Shown: positions 1 through 11,843, counted from the stretch's first letter. The stretch: 64,000 nt of DNA from Armillaria gallica (GCA_037576215.1 JBANDB010000002.1:3286001-3350000); one strand, 5' to 3'. Numbers and translations: made by a program. The notes: generated by a model not told the origin, from the sequence alone.

Positions 1-2
1 AG

Positions 3-107
3 CAGAACGAGGCGAAAGCTGGTTGGGCCAGCTGGCTGGGATGGGGCAGGAGTAAATCTGAGGAAGTGAAGAAGGATGCAAAGGATGCTGTTGAGAAACA
101 CACATGA
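3..107 (+). CDS. 3' end of an unidentified protein-coding gene (partial)
   Basis: The window opens inside a reading frame that runs from base 3 to a TGA at 105-107. It encodes about 34 residues rich in Trp, Lys and Glu: a short segment WASWLGWG followed by a charged Lys/Glu/Asp tail ending EKHT. Of the three forward frames this one looks most protein-like, with an amphipathic charged tail. Nothing upstream is visible, so the family cannot be named. It is probably the last exon of a gene that lies mostly outside the window. Confidence 0.45.
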   Translation, partial: QNEAKAGWASWLGWGRSKSEEVKKDAKDAVEKHT

Positions 108-1712
108 TGATCTTTTTACGCAAGATTAAAAATTGGAAGGGAGGACTCGTGTATGATTAGTGTTTCGCGGTACATATTTTATATGTTGCCATATCGATCC
201 AGACTTCGCAGGCATAACACACTTCAAAAAATAGCGAGGGCGACGGGAGGCCGCGTTCAGATCTTCAAACGATCTACGTTTTACGTGAACCGTGTTCTAC
301 CCTCCTTCGTACCCACAACGAGGGATCTTTAACCATCAGCGTGGGCCGGTTCGTCAGGGTTAAAACCGCTCCAGGTCAACCTAAAAACGCTGTAAGCAAC
401 ACGAGCGTCACACGGCATATGGCAAACTAACTTACTCAGGTAATGAATTCCTCCACCATCTTATCGGATGAAAAGTGGGAACAGTTGGAACATCACGGAA
501 AATGGAAATTCACATTCATTTACTAGAGGGAAAACTTGTCCACATGTCGTAACCCGGTGAATGAATCCCGTCGGCAAATAGTCGAGGAGACGTTCCTCGA
601 TATGTAGTCCCCTTGAATCTAAGGGCACGGATAGTCTGTTTGTCTAGACTTTTCGGAGCCGTGATGTCCACCTGAAACGAGGATAATAGTTAAGATCATT
701 ACGGGGTTTTCGGACTCACTAAACAGACGATCCACGTCAAAGCAAAGAGACTGGGATTTATTTACACGGCCACTTCTGACCCATGTGGTCATGGTGAGAA
801 AGGGAAAAAAAGAGACAGAGGTCTAACCATGTTTAGTAGTAGTTGCCAGCTTGAAAAGATGCAGTGAACAGAGACGGATAGATAGATGGTGGCCCATCAT
901 GAACTGACGTCCTTGATATGAGGTCGGGAGCCGGCCATGAAGGTTGCTGTATTATACAGCAGCAGCAACAGCAAGGACGCTTAATTCATGACGACCAGTC
1001 GGGGGGAACCGGTCCAAAAAAGGTCCGTGGCGTGTAATGGAGACATGAATTGAAATCGCCACAGCAGTGAAGAACGCCGACCAAGACGAAAGCAGACAGT
1101 CGGAGTGCGCTCACCCTCAGCCGTCCCTGCAAACAAGAACCCGCGAAAGTGATACGCCGCGGTTCTCAGTGGTTGATAGGTCTTCTCGTGAGTGTTGAAA
1201 CATATAGGCAAATCGGTGCTGATTATTCGCTGGAACTGATGGTGAGGAGAGTAGTAGATGCTCATCTGTATGGCCTGACAGACGATGGCGTGTTGTCGGA
1301 AACAATCTTGTTGCGAGACCAGAATGTTGAAATTTGGTTCCATGTCTCCATATTTGAAATTTCACGCGTCAGTGGCGAGACGTATCATCATTAAGTCGGA
1401 CTGCAGCTGTCGAACAGTCTGGGAGCGGGAGAGAAGAACCCGAACGAGATCCAAGAGAGACCCCCAAGAGAGAATACCAGAGCCATGCACAGAAAAATCC
1501 TTGAGCAAGTTGGAGTCGAATGGACCGATCGATGGTAACAATTATTTTGACAGAGGACAGTGGGCAACCAGATGGATGACCTGACTGTGGCCCTGTTTTT
1601 ACATGCCTTTCGCAGCATGCTTCCTGGCTTCCTTTGATCCCCTCGTCTTCTTTTTCTCTTTCCTTTCTCCGACTCCCTATCACGTTCTTTCTCTTCTCTT
1701 CATGCCCCAGTC
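108..1712. other. Intergenic region, 1.6 kb, upstream of the G-alpha gene
   Basis: No convincing coding exon, RNA gene or repeat was found here. The short open frames on both strands lack splice-compatible neighbours and protein-like composition. The right-hand end holds the promoter and 5' leader of the G-alpha gene. Confidence 0.5.
1629..1706 (+). promoter_or_regulatory. Pyrimidine-rich tract just upstream of the G-alpha start
   Basis: About 75 bases before the ATG at 1713 are dominated by C and T on the plus strand. CT-rich blocks at this position are common around transcription starts of filamentous fungal genes. The role is inferred; no start site can be read from sequence alone. Confidence 0.35.
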
Positions 1713-4013
1713 ATGTCCTCCCTCAAGTCCAGTATTTACCCAGAAGGCGATCCATTGGCTGTGGTCACCGCCCCGCCGCCCGACGAATCGCCGTTAGAGC
1801 GTGACGAGCGCCTCTCCAGCGAAAAGGCCGCCCAGAAAAGGTCCGATGCTATAGACGAAGAAATCGCCAGGCAGCGAGTTGCTGAGAAAAAGGCACCAAA
1901 GGTGGTCAAAGTCTTGCTGCTAGGTGCGTACAACATCCGTGTCTGATTTCATCGCCTGATTCGTGATCCCAGGGCAAAGTGAATCAGGTATTGCCCGCCT
2001 TCTCCATCACTGGCCCTATAGTGAAGACTGACCCAATGCCTTGCCAGGCAAATCCACGACGTTGAAAAGTACCCCGTTTTTTTTGCTCCGCTATCGCCTG
2101 ACAGACCCTGACCGCCGCTTTGATCAGATTTTCAACTGATAAATTCCCCAAAGGTCCGCCATACGCTTTACCTCCCATCAATAGTTAATACTGACGGCTG
2201 CACAGGCATTCCGTCAAGAACGTGCATCATGGCGGGCAGTGGTTCAGTTGAATGTTGCTCGGTCGATTCGCATTATCCTCGACATCATGACGCAGGCCCA
2301 CGCCCAGCAGACTCAGAGGCAACACCCCGTTGCGTCTTCCAGCATGTCGTCCTTCGAGTCTCTGCAAAGGCCTGACGTCGTCTATCCAACGCTCACTGCC
2401 GAACATTTAAAACTGAAAATGCGCTTGAAGCCTCTCCTCCAGGTCGAGGAGGCTCTTTTGCGGAGACTCTCCCCGGGAAACACCGTGGAATTCGAAGCAA
2501 CCCAGCTCACCGTCCCTACATCACTCCCCTACCCTGATCGAAATTACAAGGAACCCTCGGTGAACTCCGCCGTGCATTGGAAAGGCGCGTTCGGCAGACT
2601 GTTAACCCCGAATGAGCAGCGGGCCAGCTTTGATAGTGAACAAGAGATCGATTTCGATGACCCGAAGGATCCTGGCCTTGTTCTCCATAATTGCCGCGAA
2701 GATATGGTCCATCTATGGAATGATCCGACTGTCAAAGAGCTGCTAAAGGTGCATAAACTCAGATTGGAAGATTTGTCCGGCTTGTGAGTTGTTTTCAACC
2801 GGCATATTCATATTTCATGTGTGTCCTAGTTTCTTGGATTCACTGGACCGCGTTACTGCTTTGAAATATGTCCCTTCGGACGGTAGGTTACGTTGTTCGC
2901 CCGATAATCGCCCTAGTCTAAATGCATCTGGGTAGATGATATACTACGAGCACGGATAAAAACTCTAGGTAACTTCCTTCGACTGATCACCAGAGCCGTC
3001 GCTGATTCTGTTCCGCATCAGGTGTCTCCGAACATCGTTTCAGGCTGAAAGCTGGTATGTTGGCTTCTTCGTACCGATCAAACCGAAGGCCAACGTTCGA
3101 ACATACACAGGCAATATGGTCAGCCATGATTGGAGGGTGTTTGATGTAGGAGGAGCTCGATCTTTGGTTCGTCGTCTTCTCGTGTGAAGAAAGACATGAC
3201 TGATGACTGGATTATGCTTTAGCGAGGTGCGGGACCCCAAGTGCCGTCGTGTTAAAGTTCCTACTAACAGCTGGTAGCCGCGTGGGCACCCTATTTCGAC
3301 GATATGGACGCGATCATTTTCCTAGCGCCTCTTAGCTGTTTTGACCAAGTTCTCGCGGAAGATACGTCGGTAAATAGATTGGTGCGTCATACTAGCTATT
3401 GAACGAATGGAGATAATTTACCTGGCTCACTCGTTCCCAGGAGGATTCCATGTCCCTTTGGAAGTCTATCGTGTCGAACCAGCTTTTGAAAAGCACGGAC
3501 CTCATACTATTCCTGAACAAATGTGACATCTTGAAAGCGAAACTAGAGTCGGGAATCAGATTCGGGACTTGGGTGATATCGTACGGCGATAGACCCAATA
3601 CATTCGAGGGTGCCGCAAATTGTGAGTGATCTCATTATAGACATTGCTCTCGCGGACAGTTGATGGTTGTAATCAGATATGAAGAAGAAGTTTGGTTCGC
3701 ACGACTGGCTTTTAGGCTTTCTGCTTCTTCTGATGCGCTTTCTAGCTGGTAGCTTCAAGACCAATTCCCCAGAACCAAGACCATTCTATTGTCATTTTAC
3801 TTCCGTCACTGTACGTATCTTCGGTGTTTTCTGCGCGGCGTTACTTGAACGGCGTTCATTATGTGATTTGTAGGACGTGAAATCGACGACACATATACTA
3901 GAGAATGGTACGTCTTGTCGACGAAAGTATTGTCGGCCCGTTTCTCATATGGATGCCCTGCAGTTAAGGATACCGTCGTGCGGAAAAATCTACAAGATAG
4001 TAATATGGTCTAG
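1713..4013 (+). CDS. Heterotrimeric G-protein alpha subunit, basidiomycete expanded type
   Basis: GTP-binding signalling subunit acting under seven-transmembrane receptors at the plasma membrane. I reconstruct about 16 exons. The P-loop GQSESGKST is split over the first three exons (joins at 1923/1973 and 1987/2048). The switch I arginine and threonine lie in RARIKTLG, G3 is DVGGARS, G4 is NKCD and G5 is TSVTD. The last exon ends with TAG at 4011-4013. Exon 10 is a 4-base microexon (3223-3226) that restores SLRAAW after G3. Compared with classical G-alpha it has a long charged N-terminus, no MGxxxS myristoylation signal, no C-terminal cysteine, and alanine in place of the switch II catalytic glutamine. 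An insertion of roughly 40 residues or more precedes switch I. Family is certain; subfamily placement is from memory of basidiomycete G-alphas. Confidence 0.92.
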
Positions 4014-5244
4014 TAAACCGCCTACTATACCCGCTGATACTTAGCAGATCTATTATAACCCCCATTTTTCTTGGATGTTTTGTTGCCATAATTTACTACC
4101 TCCTCATCTCATTGTCATGTACGTCTGTGTATTTATGTAAATATGTATGTACCCATAGGCACAAGCTACCACGGCATTAATACCCTATATAATGTCAGAT
4201 CCGTCTGGGAATCGGATCGCAAAAAACATGCTTCCAGGGAAATTTAAACCGCAGTACGAAACGAAATGCCATGAACTATACACGTACCGGCCAATTGTCA
4301 CCGTGCCGTCAAGTAAGATTGTCATGCATAACTCAATAATTCGACAACGTCGCCTCCTCCCCTGTCCATCAAAGATGATTCGGAATCCGGAACGTTAAAT
4401 GCGGGATTGAGCGTGTTTCGATTTCCCCCTCATTTCGTGATGAATTCTCTTCGTTACGGTATGAACTATTGGGCAGTGGAGCCAGGGACGAGGAGCGCTA
4501 GTATCCATCGGCAGGCAGTAGACATCTGGATCTCAATAAGGGAGTTAAGACTGAGTCACTCAACCACGCGCCAAGTGATAAAGAACTTGGCCGCAGTTCG
4601 CGGGGCTTTAAGTTTTATGATGAAGCTGATGGGTGGAAATACGTTCACGCGTGCAGATGTTCAAGTGACTGTTAATGGAATGCCTGACGCGTAAGCGCAA
4701 CAGAAGGTGGGTCGTACTAGAGTTGAAACGACTCTTAGATGTTAACGTTAAAGCTGAAAGCAGCGTCTAGTTTGGGGAAAGTTCTCGAGCACAAAGGCCT
4801 CGAATACTATTAATGCCGGGAGCCATTGTTCCGCTCTCCATATGCAGTATGCCCTGAGCACGCGCACAAGATATAAGATGGGTAAAGTAGGCGCTGCGAA
4901 ATGACCTCTCAGACAGGATTCCAGACCTGAAGTCAAGACTTATAAGAGTCGACACCTTGAAATTTTCTAGACAGTGATGTAGTTTAGACAAGCTTTCCTC
5001 CAGCGAGATGTGTCACGACAGAAAAGTGAAGTGCCTGCCCTTTAGAATTGCTGGGCGAAGGAAGATACGAGCCGTGTGTGTCGACTGAAGTGAGTGAGAA
5101 AGCAGGTGAATCCGAATTTGGCATGCTTGCGCCGAGCAGCATTAAGAAAAGGAAACCATATATGACGTCAACCCTCGAGACTAGAACATCAGATGGCGTC
5201 AAAAACAGCGCCGACGAGATTATTGTTCAAAGGTTGTTGTATCC
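4014..5244. other. Intergenic region, 1.2 kb
   Basis: No supported gene. Short plus-strand frames at 4192-4398 and 4407-4694 and minus-strand frames at 4748-5202 have no recognisable domains and no consistent exon structure. The stretch holds the 3' flank of the G-alpha gene and the promoter of the next gene. Confidence 0.45.
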
Positions 5245-6280
5245 ATGTCTATTGTCCACCAAGAAAAGTATAAAATGAACGATTGCAAGGTGATGGTGGC
5301 TGTCAACCCAAGTGGCAGTGCAATCCTTATGTCCCCTTTCGCCAATTTCAGTTGTCTCGATGAGCTCATCCAAGTCGTCTACCAAGACGTCAACCGATTC
5401 GTTATACTCTCCAACGTGTCTAGTACCGAATGGACAATTCATCTCGGTCTAACAGGCGAAGGGCGATGGTGGCGCGGGCGGTGGCAAGATGCCGATCTCA
5501 CGAAATTGGTGGTTAGTACACCTTTCCTGCGCAGATTTAATTACTTATTGGATGATCTGTAGGGCTCTAATCCATCGGATTTCTTGCTCGAGACGTTCGC
5601 AGAGAAACTAGCCGATAGTATCCTTAAGGGTGACCTCTATATCACCAATTTCGACACGGAGAAAGATATCAGTGTAAGTTTTAGCTGTCTTCGCCTGCTT
5701 GAATATTGACACGCCTTCAGCTTACACTTGCACCAGCTTCCAAGAAGCCTATGAATGTCGCTCTTGAGGGGATGGATTCTGAAGAATCAGCGATATACAC
5801 ATGTCGCGTCTTGCTAGATGTGTGGCATTGCCTATCCTTTCGCCGATGTAGTTCTTCCTCTCATGTTCTCTAAGGTTGCTCTGCAGGCTCAGAAGAGGAA
5901 ATGTCACCTTCACCCCGATGGCCTCGACTTTATTTCGGCGCTGCCACCCGATCCTTCGAGCAGTACGGCTCGGACACCCAAGTCAGCGCCGGGTCTAGCT
6001 AGTCGCGAAGAGAAAGAGACCACTGAGCCCAAGACGAAGGCAGGTCCTTCAAATGACAAGAAACGGAAGGACGCTGAGCCGGTCAAACCTGAAATTAGTA
6101 AGTTACAAAGATCGGCTTACTTTCCGGTGAAATTAAATGCAGGTGACTTGACTTGCAGAGAAAGTATTATCACCTCGACCTTTGAGGCTGAAGGGCGCAT
6201 CGCTTGCGAATCCTACTAAGAAAGCTCGCAGGTATCAGCCAGCTAAGTATCTTAGTGAGGACGAGGAAGACTCAGATTGA
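5245..6280 (+). CDS. Small XRCC4-superfamily-like protein, possibly PAXX (non-homologous end joining)
   Basis: Five exons give a protein of roughly 270 residues. Introns begin with GTTAGT after TKLV, GTAAGT after KDIS, GTGTGG after RVLLD and GTAAGT after KPEI. The first about 130 residues alternate hydrophobic and polar residues as in a beta-rich head (WTIHLGLTGEGRWW, then DLYITNF and LTLAP). A Ser/Pro/Lys-rich linker with a basic patch (KKRK) follows. The tail reads GASLANP, a basic patch KKARR and an acidic end SEDEEDSD. Human PAXX has a beta head, a disordered linker and a C-terminal G-x-SL-x-NP-containing Ku-binding tail, which this layout resembles. The assignment is inferred from architecture and the tail motif only. 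The coiled coil looks short or absent. It could instead be an unrelated basidiomycete nuclear protein. A second ATG lies at 5275. Confidence 0.5.
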
Positions 6281-6471
6281 AAGGCGTGTCTTTCTATGAA
6301 GGAACGAATACCACGTCTCGGATTGTAAACTACGTTGATTACCACGCCTCCAACCCGGCAGAATATATTTTGTTAGCGCGCGCTTAGTCTAGGCTTGGTC
6401 TCGGCAACAATCCGAGACGCATAACATACACAGCTTCTGCAGCTTGTTCCACAACACTGTTGCTACTTACT

Positions 6472-7304
6472 ATGCATTTACCTTCGTCGTCAAACGAACA
6501 AGATAGGTGAGGTATACTGGGAAAATATCTGCATGGCTTCGATACTTATCGATTCCTTAGGCCTGTCATCCATATCAGTATGTCTTTCACGCTCGGCGTC
6601 TCCTTCTGCCTTTGAATAACATCTCTTCAGTTCGCGATGCTCGAGGCCGTACAAATGTTTCTATTCCAATCGAAACAGTCGATAATGTCCAAGAACCCAT
6701 CGACCCTACTCACGACTATGCAATAGGCCGCTGTCCAACACCTGCCCTCGAACTCGCTCTTCTTCTTTCTTCAGCATCTGATGTAGACCCACCCAGCCAT
6801 TACGAATACGTTGAACTCTGGCGTTCTATCCTCATTCACTTCTTCCCGGGCCACTCGATTATCTCCGATTGGGAGATTCCTTTCTCTTCTGACTATCACC
6901 AGCATAACGACGCAGGCCACTCTTCCGACTACCAGACTGTTTCCTTGGCGGTGTTCCCCCTTGACCAAGTGCAGCCCCTTGTATTGGTGCAGGTATCGTC
7001 CCAAGCGGACTTTGACAATCCTCACCTGCGAGATGCTGCTGCATTGGAATCCTCCCAGCTTTTTGACTATCTTGCCCCGTACAGCGAGTACCCACAGATC
7101 ATGGTGATTGCCGCGATGGGTATGAGCTGGAGAGCTATCAAGAGAAGCACATTCCTCTCGAGTGACGAGGCGGAGAGCGCCTGGTTGAACACGTCAGACC
7201 AAAGGGAGGAATCCACCTGTGAATGGATGCACAACGTCGTCAGCCAGGTCAGCTGGGAGGTGTTAGAGAGTTTGATTGCTTCTGTGAAGCGCTCGTCGAT
7301 TTAG
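6472..7304 (+). CDS. Uncharacterised protein, about 240 residues
   Basis: The open frame from 6612 has only a TTG start, so I looked for upstream exons. An ATG at 6472 followed by exons 6472-6506, 6561-6577 (17 bases) and 6631-7304 gives one continuous frame with good GTGAGG and GTATGT donors and CTTAG and TTCAG acceptors. The protein begins MHLPSSSNEQDR and contains a central alpha/beta-looking region (LVLVQVSSQ, then YPQIMVIAAMGMSW) and an acidic C-terminal part. No signal peptide or membrane span is seen. I do not recognise the family; it is likely fungus-specific. Confidence 0.65.
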
Positions 7305-7510
7305 TTACAGGCTCTTGAAGGGGGGAATATACTGCAAGGGGCTGTAACATGGACGATGTACTTATAACCTGCTCGTATCTCAGTATCTACCTTTTCTCAC
7401 ACATTTTCTGCTATCGCTGAGTCGGAGGTCGGACCGGAGACCGTCGCGTCATCTCGCGATAGTATTGCCGGCCGTGTTGCATCTGACCGCCATCACTTAT
7501 CAGTACTTGA

Positions 7511-9683
7511 ATGCGAAGCCGGTCATCCAGTCGTTCCTCAGGTTCTTCTGCCAGCTCGAACGTGGATCCCACGCGTCGTCGCTTCCTGTCTCGTCAGGCT
7601 GTCCACAGCATCGGCGCCGCAGTTGTCACTCAGGTTCTTGCCAGAATGTCGTCGTCCCCCGTCAAACAACACGAGGATCCTGAGCTTCCCGGGCCCTACA
7701 TTACTGAGTCTACGTCTCTTCTTAATTCGAAGCAGGAGACTCCATGCGAGGCGGATCCGAGAACGCGAGGTGCAGTATGGTCTGCCTTGACCGCGCTCAT
7801 GGTCGCAGCCTTGGTAGTCTTGCTGTTCTTCCAGGATTCTCTTCCAGATCGCTTCGCGCCATGGCTAGGCACTCTCCCCGAAGATCCGCTGCTTGCTGCC
7901 CTAAAGATCCTGGAAACGGCACCCGTTATCGTGAGTCACACTGGTTCTCCACATCAAACCCATCTGAAACCACCCCCAGGATGGACACATCGGTCAGTGA
8001 TAATGCTACTGTTCCATTTTTCATTAATATTTAAAAAAATTCCTAAGACCTTCCGTGGCTCGTACGCATGCAATACGCGAATAATATCTCTGCTATCGAT
8101 CTTGAATCCACGATGCCCGGCCATGTGGATATTCCCAGACTTCGACAAGGCAAAGTCGGAGGGTTCTTCTGGTTGGGATTTCCCATTCTTCTTTTCAAAA
8201 ACGTCAAGCTCAACTCTTGAGCACAGGTCGGTATATGTGAACTGTGCGGATCCAGAAGCAGAAGGACCCGAATTTTTGTCTGCGTCATGGAAAGTCAGGT
8301 CTGAGGTTATCCTTATTACTGCGCTTCAGGGTTCCCAAATGTGCATTCGTTCTCACTTGCAGGGACACTCTGGAGCAAATTGACTCCGCAAGAATGTCGA
8401 TTGAGAAATATTCTGATGTAAAATTTCTTCTTTCAGAAGACAAAGGAACGACTGAGCTGTTCGTTCGTAGACATTCCGGCTCGCTCTTGGTTCATCAGAA
8501 ATCAAGTCTGCCATTACTGAAGGCAAAATTGCGAGCCTTATCGGTGTCGAAGGGTACGTCATATACCCATTCAAATGCCTATAGCGCTAGTATGCGTCAT
8601 TGCTTGTCCCAACAAATTGTGTATTCTTCCAGCCTTTTACCCTCTATCTTCTTTCCGATGTCTGTCACTCACGTTGTTAAAGTGGACATCAACTAGGAAA
8701 CTCAATCGCAGTTCTTCGGCAATATTATTCATTGGGCGTTCGATATATGACTTTGACCCATGTCTGTCACAACGCTTTCGCAGATTCTTGCGGATTCTAT
8801 CCCGGAAAGAAGCCACTACATGGCGGTCTCAGGTATAGCTCTTTCAATATTTCAACTCTGTGAGCTTCTTATGACTTGCGTCATTGTCTTCAGTACTCTG
8901 GGGCATGCGCTTATTGATGAAATGAACCGCCTCGGTGTATTGGTGGATCTTTCACATACTTCGGATGCGACCGCGGCTCAGGCTTTGAACTACTCCAAGG
9001 CACCCGTGATATGGTCCCATTCGTCATCGCGAGCTGTTCACGATCATGTTAGAAACATCCCCGATGATGTTTTGAAATTAGTCGGCACTGGGGAAGGACA
9101 AAGTGATGCTGTTATCATGGTCAGTAGGATCCGCTCCTTTTTTGGCGCAGTGGCGCTGCTAATCGTGTCGCCTTCCATACTGCCTAATTGTCTGATCTAA
9201 CCTTTTCTCCAATTGGTTTAGGTAAACTTTGCGCCCGATTTCGTAGCAGACCCTGGCCAGGCAACCTTACAAGCTGTGGCTAATCACGTTGAGCATATCG
9301 CAAGCATTACGGGAAAGCAACAGTACGTTTCGTTGACCCTGAAAAATGTGATATTCATAATCGTTTCTCCTTCCAAGCGTTGGTATAGGAAGTGATTTCG
9401 ATGGCATCGGGAGTACACCCGCAGGGTTGGAGGATGTTTCAACATACCCTGCATTGGTGAGGTTTATTTGACTGCATCACCGGTCCAAAAATTCTGACGA
9501 CGGCTATAGGTAGCGGAATTGTACCGGAGAGGTTGGAATAAGTATGAACTGGCAGGGTTTACGGGGGGTAATCTACTGCGGATTTTCGAAGGCGCGGAGA
9601 AAGTGTCGAGCCAGTTGAAAGACTCAGGCATGTCTCCCGTATATGATATCTATGACAAGAGGAAAGATATACCTGGCAAGTAG
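7511..9683 (+). CDS. Membrane dipeptidase (renal dipeptidase family, peptidase M19)
   Basis: Zinc dipeptidase of the amidohydrolase fold that cleaves dipeptides. Exon 1 encodes a basic Ser/Arg-rich cytosolic tail and one transmembrane helix (about residues 88-108), so this is a type II membrane form. The catalytic domain then follows: zinc-binding [68 protein letters not shown] and GGNLLRIF. The first metal motif DGHI(D) is carried on a 13-base microexon at 7980-7992, spliced to the exon starting at 8048. About ten exons end in TAG at 9681-9683. All metal ligands I can recognise are present, so it should be active. The ATG at 7511 is the first in frame. Confidence 0.93.
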
Positions 9684-10428
9684 TCTTGTGTTATTCCGCT
9701 ACTAATGAAATACACTGGACAGTTTAACTCCACGTCTTTTGACATATCTGATCCATCTACTGTTTTCATCAGATCTTGGTGATGGAGAATCTCGGTCATT
9801 TCCATGAACAATCCTGGACAGGTCTCTAAAGTCAATTACATCGTATGCTGGCTATGGAAATTGTTCCGAGCCAGACACAGAGAAAGCATGAGGCTCTGTC
9901 GCATGTAACCTTTCCCGTGACCTGATGGACAGCCTTCATCATGAACTCTTAGCCGTGGCCATTGAGTAGGATGGGAGGTCTGATGAACACATTTTGATGT
10001 CTGTCGTCTGTGTCTGGAAAAGCGATACTGTACAAGGCCGGGGAATGTATCTCAGAGGCCTCCAAAGACTAAAACAGAATAAAGTGGTCAAGGCAACAGG
10101 ACAAGGCAAGCGACCCGTAGTGATGATGATGGAGTGATGGCAATAGCCTTTTAATGAGCGATTCAAGACAAAGGCTGAACATCTTGTTTTTACTTTCTTT
10201 TTTTCTTGACCAGGCGCCAATACTATTATACATTACATTGGTAAGTTTTTTCCAGCCCCGAAGTTTTCTATGCTGATGTGCTATTTTGCAGACATCGCTG
10301 TGATCATCGCGAAATACTCGGACACTTCTCTCACTGCCAAAGTAGAACTTTTGTATGTCAATCAAATTCTTTGAGTGTTTTGACATTTCCATTGAATACC
10401 CTATCTGTTGTCGTCATCAGTTCTAATA
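9684..10428. other. Intergenic region, 0.75 kb
   Basis: No supported gene. Minus-strand frames at 9939-10220 and 10069-10392 lack domains and splice logic. Acceptor-like sequences TTTGCAG near 10290 and ATCAG near 10420 leave open a short upstream exon for the next gene. Confidence 0.4.
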
Positions 10429-11262
10429 ATGTCTACAAGCATCTCTCATTTATCATTTTCAACCGCGTCCACCACTCCCGTGGCTTCTGGAAGCGGGTCA
10501 AACAGTTTTTTAACGGTGGCTATTGTGGCGGGCGTAGTAGGAGGTGTATCAACATGTGCTGTCATCGGACTAGTGGTTTATCTGCTTGTTCAAAGGCGAA
10601 GACAAAGGAAAGGACTCCGACAACCGGGCTATTTTGACACGGAAAAAGGTCCGGCAATCACAAAAAATATCCCAGCGCTTCCGGCAGTATATCACAGCAA
10701 AGGAGAGATGTCCCCTTGGTTCACCGAGAGCCTCCAACCAGCGCGTCCCGCGATCAACGTGATTACCGACCTTTCAATAGGAAAGGCTCTCCCGAAGTCA
10801 CCAAATAGACCTACGACTCCGAAGTGGAAATTGAAACGAGTACCGGTGCCGCGACTGTCCCGTCTTCCACCTTCTCCCTTGCTGAGTCGAGCTCGTTCTC
10901 GCTTATCTTTTTCACGATCGAGCAGTCGTCGGACCACGAAAATAGATGTACCCCCGGTTCCGATTCTTCCTTCTCCCTCGTTACCCCCTACGCCCGTACC
11001 GACAGTACTAGTGTCGGTACCATCTGATGCATCTTCGCCGACCATTCCTTTTCCCTCTTCGGCCTTCTCCACACCATCAGTCGCCACTCCCCTACACTCG
11101 CTTCCACCTACTACGCTCGTCATCCCAACGCCAGATCCAGATGTCCCATCATCAGCGGTTTCCCCATTGTACACTCTTTCGCCTGCGTTTCCATCACCAT
11201 CAGTGTTTTTGTCATCAGTTGGAACTCTGCCATCTGTTAATCAGCGCCCTACGGTAATTTGA
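10429..11262 (+). CDS. Single-pass membrane protein with a Ser/Pro-rich cytosolic tail
   Basis: One uninterrupted frame from the ATG at 10429 encodes about 277 residues. A short Ser/Thr-rich stretch is followed by one strong transmembrane helix rich in Val, Ala and Gly (about residues 28-54), an RRRQRK stop-transfer cluster, then a long basic and Ser/Pro-rich tail. This is the usual layout of fungal WSC- or Mid2-like surface sensors and of many uncharacterised basidiomycete membrane proteins, but the extracellular part is very short. A 5' exon with a signal peptide may be missing. No enzymatic domain is visible. Confidence 0.6.
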   Translation: MSTSISHLSFSTASTTPVASGSGSNSFLTVAIVAGVVGGVSTCAVIGLVVYLLVQRRRQRKGLRQPGYFDTEKGPAITKNIPALPAVYHSKGEMSPWFTESLQPARPAINVITDLSIGKALPKSPNRPTTPKWKLKRVPVPRLSRLPPSPLLSRARSRLSFSRSSSRRTTKIDVPPVPILPSPSLPPTPVPTVLVSVPSDASSPTIPFPSSAFSTPSVATPLHSLPPTTLVIPTPDPDVPSSAVSPLYTLSPAFPSPSVFLSSVGTLPSVNQRPTVI

Positions 11263-11843
11263 GATGACGTCTTTTCTCCGGTTTCTGTCATTCCTTATCA
11301 TCGCGTTGCGTGGATGCCTCGTACTGGGTAGACGGGACCGATGACAATGGACTCTTATTATATGTATATATCGTTTCATTGAATTATTTAGTGTTAAGTT
11401 ATGAACGGTTCTCATGCTAGCATATACCATAAAATTTTGTACTACTGAACTAAGACTTAGTCTGCAAAATGAATAGCCGCAGCTGCGGCTAGACGCACCA
11501 AGAAGTACTGGCCGCGGTACGGAGGCCTGCCGCGGATGACCCACTTGGCGATGATCGTAGGATGAGGACGTGAGGGCGTCTACCAGCATGTATTGGACAG
11601 ACTGAAGTCTGGAGCAAGCTTGGAAGCGAACGAGCGAACCCGCGAGGCTTAGTCCGGACCCGCTTGACAATCCTCGATCACCCTGATCAGCACGACTCAT
11701 TTCAAACATCGCGAAAAGCGGCAGTTCAGCAGACAGCTAGTTCAAACAGGTTACAGCGAAGAAGACAGGACTGTTATAGAACAAGAGCAACTGGCGTATA
11801 TGATGGAAGCATACGATATCAGCCAGGAAGTTTTCCTCCATCA
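11263..11843. other. Region between convergent genes, with an 18-base palindrome
   Basis: This stretch separates the 3' ends of the membrane-protein gene (+) and UCH37 (-). It contains a perfect palindrome at 11474-11491 centred on CAGCTG. The minus-strand frame at 11215-11709 is not convincing as coding sequence. Confidence 0.4.

Noticed and set aside
4407..4694. 95-residue plus-strand open frame between G-alpha and the PAXX-like gene
   Set aside because: No similarity to known families and no supporting exons; could be chance.
6612..6630. Start of the unknown gene at 6612
   Set aside because: The codon is TTG; a spliced ATG start at 6472 gives a continuous protein.
10692..11174. 160-residue minus-strand open frame opposite the single-pass membrane protein
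   Set aside because: It is Gly/Glu/Thr repetitive because it is the antisense of a Ser/Pro-rich tail; no domain or start context.
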